The notes under the pieces were generated by a model. The model saw only the letters and a program-made list of their open reading frames with translations. It was not told the origin of the DNA and did no database searches. A stretch of DNA of 64,000 nucleotides from CAKZLS01 sp963786305 (lineage in GTDB: Bacteria; Pseudomonadota; Alphaproteobacteria; Rhodospirillales; Defluviicoccaceae). Each line of letters starts with the position of its first letter. Within the stretch, counting starts at the first letter, position 1. Of the stretch, positions 59,722 to 64,000 are shown in pieces. A program made the position numbers and the translations under genes. The stretch lies in the NCBI GenBank assembly GCA_963786305.1, contig CAWAYL010000008.1:564215-628214 (forward strand). Reading direction: 5' to 3'.

Positions 59722-59790
59722 GTTCCGGGGACGTGCGACGATTCCGCACTAGTTCAGGGGACACACTAGTTCAGGGGACACGTTACGGAT
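59722..59790. repeat. Cluster of CCGGGGACA/CAGGGGACA-type ends
   Basis: GTTCCGGGGACGTGCG at 59722, GTTCAGGGGACACACTAG at 59752 and GTTCAGGGGACACGTTACGG at 59769. The last contains the stop codon of the RAYT gene (TTA at 59783-59785). Confidence 0.82.
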
Positions 59791-60466
59791 CTCGCGGCTG
59801 CTTTGAGTCTTTGCGTGGCTTGGGGCCGGGTTTGCGGGGGCGGAGGGTGCGTCCCAGGCTGGCTTCCAGTCGATCGACGAAGGCGTCGTCGCCTAGGGGG
59901 CGGCCGGTGCGCTGGTGGCGGCGGAGCTCTTCGACCTCGTCGTCATCGACCGGCAGCGAGAGGAACGCGCGCCAGTCGCCGACCCATCCGAGCAACGGCG
60001 CCGCCGCCACCAGGTCATCGTCGGCGTCGGCGAGATGGGCGCGGGCGCTGCTCCACGGCCAGCCCTCCGGGATATCGGCCAAGCCGGCGCGCACCGGGTT
60101 GAGTTCGATGTAGCGGGCGGCGGCGAGCAGGTGATCGCCGTCGAGGGGAAACGAGGCGAAGCGGCCCTGCCACAGAAAGCCGCGCCAGTCCTCGCGGAAG
60201 TTGATATGGCGGGCGTAGCGGCGATGGGCCTCGCCGATGCCGCGGCGCAGGCCCTCGGCGGTCTCCGGCGTGGCGATGAGATGGACATGGTTGGGCATCA
60301 GGCAATAGGCCCAGATCGCGACGCCCGAGCGCGCGCACCACTCCGCCATCAGCGTCCGGTAGAGGCGGTAGTCGTCGTCGGTGAAGAACGTCCGTTGCCG
60401 CCGATTGCCCCGCTGGGTGACGTGATGGGGGACGCCGGGAGCGACGATGCGTGCCAACCGTGCCAT
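59783..60466 (-). CDS. REP-associated tyrosine transposase (RAYT), copy 1
   Basis: 227 aa, intact, starting MARLARIVAPGVPHHVTQRGN. Y1 HUH nuclease: CLMPNHVHLIAT (HUH) and AARYIELNPVRAGL (catalytic Tyr), LWQGRFASFPLDGDHLL. RAYTs cut single-stranded repeat ends. The gene is flanked by inverted CCGGGGACA-type ends (59769-59790 and 60501-60524). It is almost identical to copy 2. Confidence 0.95.
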   Translation of the reverse strand: MARLARIVAPGVPHHVTQRGNRRQRTFFTDDDYRLYRTLMAEWCARSGVAIWAYCLMPNHVHLIATPETAEGLRRGIGEAHRRYARHINFREDWRGFLWQGRFASFPLDGDHLLAAARYIELNPVRAGLADIPEGWPWSSARAHLADADDDLVAAAPLLGWVGDWRAFLSLPVDDDEVEELRRHQRTGRPLGDDAFVDRLEASLGRTLRPRKPGPKPRKDSKQPRDP

Positions 60467-60500
60467 GAGCGTGGATCTACAGGTCCACCAGGCGGATGTC

Positions 60501-60524
60501 AATTAGGTAACATGTCCCCGGAAC
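60501..60524. repeat. Right end of RAYT copy 1
   Basis: AATTAGGTAACATGTCCCCGGAAC, inverted relative to the left end; identical to the visible part of the right end of copy 2. Confidence 0.85.
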
Positions 60525-60774
60525 CCTCTCGACGCTTGGTTGAGCCGATAGATCCGCTGCGCCTCGGGGTCGAGTAGGACTCCCTCTTCGCCCATCAGAT
60601 GCAAGCTGGCACGCGTGTATGACCCCTCTCTTACACTGCCTTGCTTGCGGAACATTTTTGAAGATTGACCACTCAAAGAATACGCGTCACCACCACATAT
60701 TGACGCAAGTCGCTGAACAATCCGCGTGACCTAAGGAATTTCTTTTTGAATTTATAACGGTCAGCTATCTGTTA

Positions 60775-60969
60775 TTATTTGTTTTTCTTTGGTTTTTTCT
60801 CTTTTTTTGGCTTCTTGTCTTCTGCGTTCCCACCGCTGAAAGCGGCCGCATAATTGCGGCCATCGGCCGACAGCAGAAGCGCAACGGCCGGAGGCGTCAC
60901 CAACGCGAACCGCCCGCACGTCGCTATGAATTTCCGCCGTTCTTCCGACGGCCCATCATGTTTTTCCAT
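60775..60969 (-). CDS. Small Tat-like / Lys-rich protein, 64 aa
   Basis: EERRKFIATCGRFALVTPPAVALLLSADGRN: a short hydrophobic segment after an RR pair, followed by a Lys-rich tail (KKPKKEKKPKKNK). Similar small proteins with PSEERRKF..TCGRFA are frequent in alphaproteobacteria, with unknown role. Upstream is an 18-bp palindrome (61138-61155). Confidence 0.72.
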   Translation of the reverse strand: MEKHDGPSEERRKFIATCGRFALVTPPAVALLLSADGRNYAAAFSGGNAEDKKPKKEKKPKKNK

Positions 60970-61137
60970 AACTCGAACCTCCAGTCTACCCTGTCAGTCT
61001 CCGCGACCGGTGTGATCATCTCTCCCCCACCGACGCTGAAACTCCCCCTACCGGCTACGCCCCTTCCTAAAAAAAGGTGCAGACCAAACAAAAAACCGTC
61101 AGCGTCACCATACATCATCGCGCTGTTATGTCAACGG

Positions 61138-61155
61138 AACAATCAATTGATTGTT
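61138..61155. promoter_or_regulatory. Perfect 18-bp palindrome
   Basis: AACAATCAATTGATTGTT reads the same on both strands and lies 169 bp upstream of the small-protein start. It could be a regulator site. No other copy was noticed in the window. Confidence 0.4.
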
Positions 61156-61179
61156 GCTCAGTCAGAGCGATATTCGCGA

Positions 61180-61206
61180 CCCAATCGGCCCGCCGCGCCG
61201 ATTGGG
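61180..61206 (-). terminator. Hairpin after the DUF2442 gene
   Basis: CCCAATCGG (61180-61188) pairs with CCGATTGGG (61198-61206), immediately downstream of the DUF2442 stop at 61212. There is no T tract. Confidence 0.5.
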
Positions 61207-61211
61207 ATTCT

Positions 61212-61547
61212 TCAAGAAGAGGCGGTCATCCCCCGATGGATCTCATCCGAGGCGGTTGCCGCCTTTTGCGGCGGCCCGCCGTAGTCGCGTTGCCAGTCGT
61301 CGGGGTGGGTCTTGTACAAGAGCGCGTCGGCGTCGATCTCGACATCGCCCGGCCAGCCGATGGCGCCGCCGTCCTGCAGCACCCGGAGCGCCGAGACGAA
61401 ATACCGCGGCTCCGGGCGCAACGGCGCCGTAACCTCGCCGGTGACGACGAAGTCGGAGAGGTCCACTTCGGCCCGCTCGCCGTCCGCGAACTCGAGCTCA
61501 ACGGTGAAATCCGCACGCCCCGTCGCCGCCACAACCTGATGGATCAT
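61212..61547 (-). CDS. DUF2442 domain protein
   Basis: 111 aa: VELEFADGERAEVDLSDFVVTGEVTAPLRPEPRYFVSALRVLQDGGAIGWPGDVEIDADALL is the DUF2442 pattern. These proteins often pair with DUF4160 proteins as toxin-antitoxin-like pairs; no DUF4160 neighbour is seen, so the assignment stays generic. Start ATG 61547. Confidence 0.8.
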   Translation of the reverse strand: MIHQVVAATGRADFTVELEFADGERAEVDLSDFVVTGEVTAPLRPEPRYFVSALRVLQDGGAIGWPGDVEIDADALLYKTHPDDWQRDYGGPPQKAATASDEIHRGMTASS

Positions 61548-61679
61548 CGCTTAGTTTTTAAAACTTTTTTGAGAGCGCGCTTGATACGTTTCCTCGCCGG
61601 TATACGTCTCTTCAGTTCAACTTGGCACGCAAACGGGATGCCTTCGCCGCCGTCTTCCAATCTGAATTTGGCAACCTGA

Positions 61680-61702
61680 GTTCAGGGGGACACGTTACGG
61701 AT
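61680..61702. repeat. Left end of RAYT copy 2
   Basis: GTTCAGGGGGACACGTTACGG, matching copy 1 at 59769-59790 except for one extra G. Confidence 0.85.
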
Positions 61703-61808
61703 CTCGCGGCTGCTTTGTGTCTTTGCGTGGCTTGGGGCCGGGTTTGCGGGGGCGGAGGGTGCGTCCCAGGCTGGCTTCCAGTCGATCGACGAAGGCGTCG
61801 TCGCCTAG

Positions 61809-63373
61809 CAGCCTGTCGGACTTGAATGAATGGTTTGGATTTGATTTACTCGCACTGATTGGTTCTAGCTTGCTTGAGGGATCTGGGATGAGCAATTTTC
61901 GCCAAGTTGATCGGGAGACCGATTATCTGCTGCCGCCTTCGGTGGATGATTGGCTTGCGGAGCGTCATCTGGCGCGTTTTGTTGTCGAGGTGATCGATCA
62001 GCTGGACCTGTCGTCGATGGTCAAGGCGTATCGCGGCTCGGGCTCGGCATCGTATCATCCATCGGTGCTGCTGGGGCTTATGGTCTATGGCTACGCCACC
62101 GGCGTGCATTCGAGCCGCAAGATCGAGCGGGCGACGTACGATTCCGTGGCGTTTCGTTTCATCGCGGCCAACGATCATCCCGACCACGACACGCTCGCCA
62201 GCTTCCGGCGGCGCTTTCTCAAGCAGATCGAGGGGCTGTTCGTGCAGGTGCTGGTGTTGGCGCGCGAAAGTGGAGTGCTGAAGATGGGCACGGTTGCCCT
62301 GGACGGCACCAAGGTGCACGCCAATGCCAGCCGCCATAGTGCCCTGTCGTACGAGCATGCGAGTAAGATCGAAGCGCGGTTGAAGACCGAGGTGGCGGAG
62401 CTGATGGCGCTGGCGGAAGCCGCCGATACGGCGGATGTGCCGGACGGGATGTCGGTGCCGGAAGAGCTGGCCCGGCGCGAAGAGCGTCTGCGCCGGATTG
62501 CCGAGGCCAAGGCGAAGATCGAGGCGCGGGCCGCGGAACGCCTGGCGCGCGAGGAGGCCGAGTATGAGGCGAAGCTCGAGGCGCGCGAGGAGAAGGCCAA
62601 GGCGACGGGCCGCAAGCCCGGCGGCAAGCCACCGCAACCGCCGACGCCGGGGCCCGATCCAAAGGACCAGATCAACCTGACCGATGAGGAGTCGCGCATC
62701 ATGCCGGTCGCCGGCGGCGGCTTCGAGCAGGCCTACAACGCCCAGGCGGCGGTCGCCATCGGCAGCATGCTGGTGGTCGTCAACGACGTCGTCCAGGCCG
62801 CCAACGACAAGCAGCAGATCGCGCCGGCCGTGGAAAGCCTTGGCCGGCTTCCCGAGGCTCTTGGTCGGCCCGAGACCCTTTTGGGGGACAACGGCTACTT
62901 CAGCGAAGCCAATGTGACGACCTGCGCCGAGGCCAACATCGCACCGCTGATCGCCCCGGGACGGGATCGTCATCATCCGTCCTGGAAGGACCGGTTCGCC
63001 GAACCACCGCCGGCTCCACAACAACCGACGCCCCTGCAAGCGATGATGCATCGGCTGGCATCGCCCGAAGGCAAAAAGGCCTATGGCCTGCGCAAGCAGA
63101 CCCCGGAACCCGTGTTCGGCATCATCAAATCGGTCATGGGATTCCGCCAATTCAGCTTGCGCGGCCTCGAAAAGGTCAAAGGCGAGTGGAACCTGGTCAC
63201 CCTCTCCTGGAACATCAAGCGGATGTTCGCCCTCAACGACGCTTGAGGGCGAGGCGTCCACCCCAATGCCACGCGGCGACCGACCTCGATGTCCCAAAAA
63301 GCACCTATCCGATGGAATATCCACGTCCGAACTCATCCAAATCCAAATTCCATGACCCCAGTCCGACAGGCTG
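61809..63373 (+). mobile_element. IS1182-family element, 1,565 bp
   Basis: Perfect 14-bp terminal inverted repeats CAGCCTGTCGGACT (61809-61822 and inverted at 63360-63373) and a 4-bp target duplication CTAG on each side (61805-61808; 63374-63377). The site is inside RAYT copy 2. Ends and duplication are unchanged, so the insertion is recent. Confidence 0.95.
61888..63246 (+). CDS. IS1182 transposase
   Basis: 452 aa from ATG 61888 (SNFRQVDRETDYLLPPSVDDWL). The DUF772-type N-terminal domain (ARFVVEVIDQLDLSSMVKAYRG; YHPSVLLGLMVYGYATGVHSSRKIERA) is followed by a DDE domain: MGTVALDGTKVHANASRHS (Asp), a Lys/Glu/Arg-rich coiled insert (~205-285), VVNDVVQAANDKQQIAPAVE and LGDNGYFSEANV (second Asp), then EPVFGIIKSVMGFRQFSLRG (Glu). 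Frame open with GATCTGGGATG upstream. Probably active. Confidence 0.95.
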   Translation: MSNFRQVDRETDYLLPPSVDDWLAERHLARFVVEVIDQLDLSSMVKAYRGSGSASYHPSVLLGLMVYGYATGVHSSRKIERATYDSVAFRFIAANDHPDHDTLASFRRRFLKQIEGLFVQVLVLARESGVLKMGTVALDGTKVHANASRHSALSYEHASKIEARLKTEVAELMALAEAADTADVPDGMSVPEELARREERLRRIAEAKAKIEARAAERLAREEAEYEAKLEAREEKAKATGRKPGGKPPQPPTPGPDPKDQINLTDEESRIMPVAGGGFEQAYNAQAAVAIGSMLVVVNDVVQAANDKQQIAPAVESLGRLPEALGRPETLLGDNGYFSEANVTTCAEANIAPLIAPGRDRHHPSWKDRFAEPPPAPQQPTPLQAMMHRLASPEGKKAYGLRKQTPEPVFGIIKSVMGFRQFSLRGLEKVKGEWNLVTLSWNIKRMFALNDA

Positions 63374-63981
63374 CTAGGGGGCGGCCGGTGCGCTGGTGGC
63401 GGCGGAGCTCATCGACCTCGTCCTCATCGACCGGCAGCGAGAGGAACGCGCGCCAGTCGCCGACCCATCCGAGCAACGGCGCCGCCGCCACCAGGTCATC
63501 GTCGGCGTCGGCGAGATGGGCGCGGGCGCTGCTCCACGGCCAGCCCTCCGGGATATCGGCCAAGCCGGCGCGCACCGGGTTGAGTTCGATGTAGCGGGCG
63601 GCGGCGAGCAGGTGATCGCCGTCGAGGGGAAACGAGGCGAACCGGCCCTGCCACAGAAAGCCGCGCCAGCCCTCGCGGAAGTTGATATGGCGGGCGTAGC
63701 GGCGATGGGCCTCGCCGATGCCGCGGCGCAGGCCCTCGGCGGTCTCCGGCGTGGCGATGAGATGAACATGGTTGGGCATCAGGCAATAGGCCCAGATCTC
63801 GACGCCCGAGCGCGCGCACCACTCCGCCATCAGCGTCCGGTAGAGGCGGTAGTCGTCGTCGGTGAAGAACGTCCGTTGCCGCCGATTGCCCCGCTGGGTG
63901 ACGTGATGGGGGACGCCGGGAGCGACAATGCGCGCCAGCCGTGCCATGAGCGTGGATCTACAGGTCCACCAGGCGGATGTC

Positions 63982-64000
63982 AATTAGGTAACATGTCCCC
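63982..64000. repeat. Right end of RAYT copy 2, cut by the window edge
   Basis: AATTAGGTAACATGTCCCC, identical to the first 19 bp of the copy 1 right end (60501). Confidence 0.85.

Larger units (their letters stand above)
61695..63947 (-). pseudogene. RAYT copy 2, split by an IS1182 insertion
   Basis: The N-terminal part (63374-63947, HUH and Tyr motifs present) and C-terminal part (61695-61808, DDAFVDRLEASLGRTLRPRKP) are separated by a 1,565-bp element plus the CTAG duplication. Joined, they match copy 1 nearly perfectly. The gene must have been intact before the insertion. Copy 1's uninterrupted CTAG lies at about 59895. Confidence 0.93.

Overview
This 64 kb window is high-GC DNA from an alphaproteobacterium, probably near the Rhodospirillales. 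The evidence is the gene order and gene types: a complete run of the peptidoglycan/division (dcw) cluster, the prs-rplY-pth-ychF block, an Anbu-type proteasome homologue beside a transglutaminase-like protease, and a TerB-J-domain protein. The exact taxon is an inference. A striking property of the sequence is that about half of the conserved genes carry one or more single-base indels. They break reading frames in essential genes (ddl, murB, murC, murG, ftsW, murD, murF, murE, rplY, pth, ychF), and many lie in short homopolymers. The simplest reading is uncorrected assembly error. For such genes I give the full span of the gene rather than the fragments.

Layout. 1-14055 (all minus): ddl-murB-murC-murG-ftsW-murD-mraY-murF-murE-ftsI-ftsL-rsmH-mraZ, mostly joined by 4-bp ATGA-type overlaps, with four TGGG boxes spaced exactly 10 bp upstream of mraZ. 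The RNase P RNA gene follows on the same strand. 14.9-25.3 kb: a VapBC toxin-antitoxin pair, an MscS-family channel bracketed by ampD sequence, an AmpD-like amidase, a DMT exporter, a TerB/DnaJ protein, a DUF3750 protein, a BASS-type transporter, ahcY and a hemerythrin-like protein. 25.3-33.9 kb: a MurC/Mpl-like ligase divergent from an LD-carboxypeptidase (peptidoglycan recycling), a single-chain nuclease-methyltransferase, a dienelactone hydrolase, two overlapping hotdog thioesterases and a class III nucleotide cyclase.

34-36.6 kb is a scarred region: an IS110/IS1111-type element, a second decayed copy of the cyclase 3' end, a solo IS end, a nucleotidyltransferase and a block of four palindromic repeats. 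36.6-48.5 kb returns to chromosomal genes: ychF, pth, rplY, prs, an M24 peptidase, pgeF, three clustered hemerythrins, a threonine dehydratase-like enzyme, and the Anbu/transglutaminase/N-formylglutamate amidohydrolase group. 49.2-50.1 kb is an AT-rich islet coding for a nucleoside-deoxyribosyltransferase/TIR-like protein, a plausible acquired defence effector. 50.7-58.3 kb holds degradative enzymes (amidohydrolase, EEP phosphatase, alpha/beta hydrolase, Gfo/Idh oxidoreductase, pirin with an HxlR regulator) and truncated isochorismatase-like genes.

58.3-64 kb is a nest of mobile DNA: an IS630 element with an A7 slippage site, and two near-identical REP-associated tyrosine transposase (RAYT) genes with CCGGGGACA-type inverted ends. 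One RAYT is split by a 1,565-bp IS1182-type element flanked by a 4-bp CTAG duplication. The same CCGGGGACA sequence recurs at 35.46, 56.87, 56.95, 58.5 and 59.7 kb, usually at breakpoints of decayed genes.

No tRNA, CRISPR array, prophage or origin was recognised.
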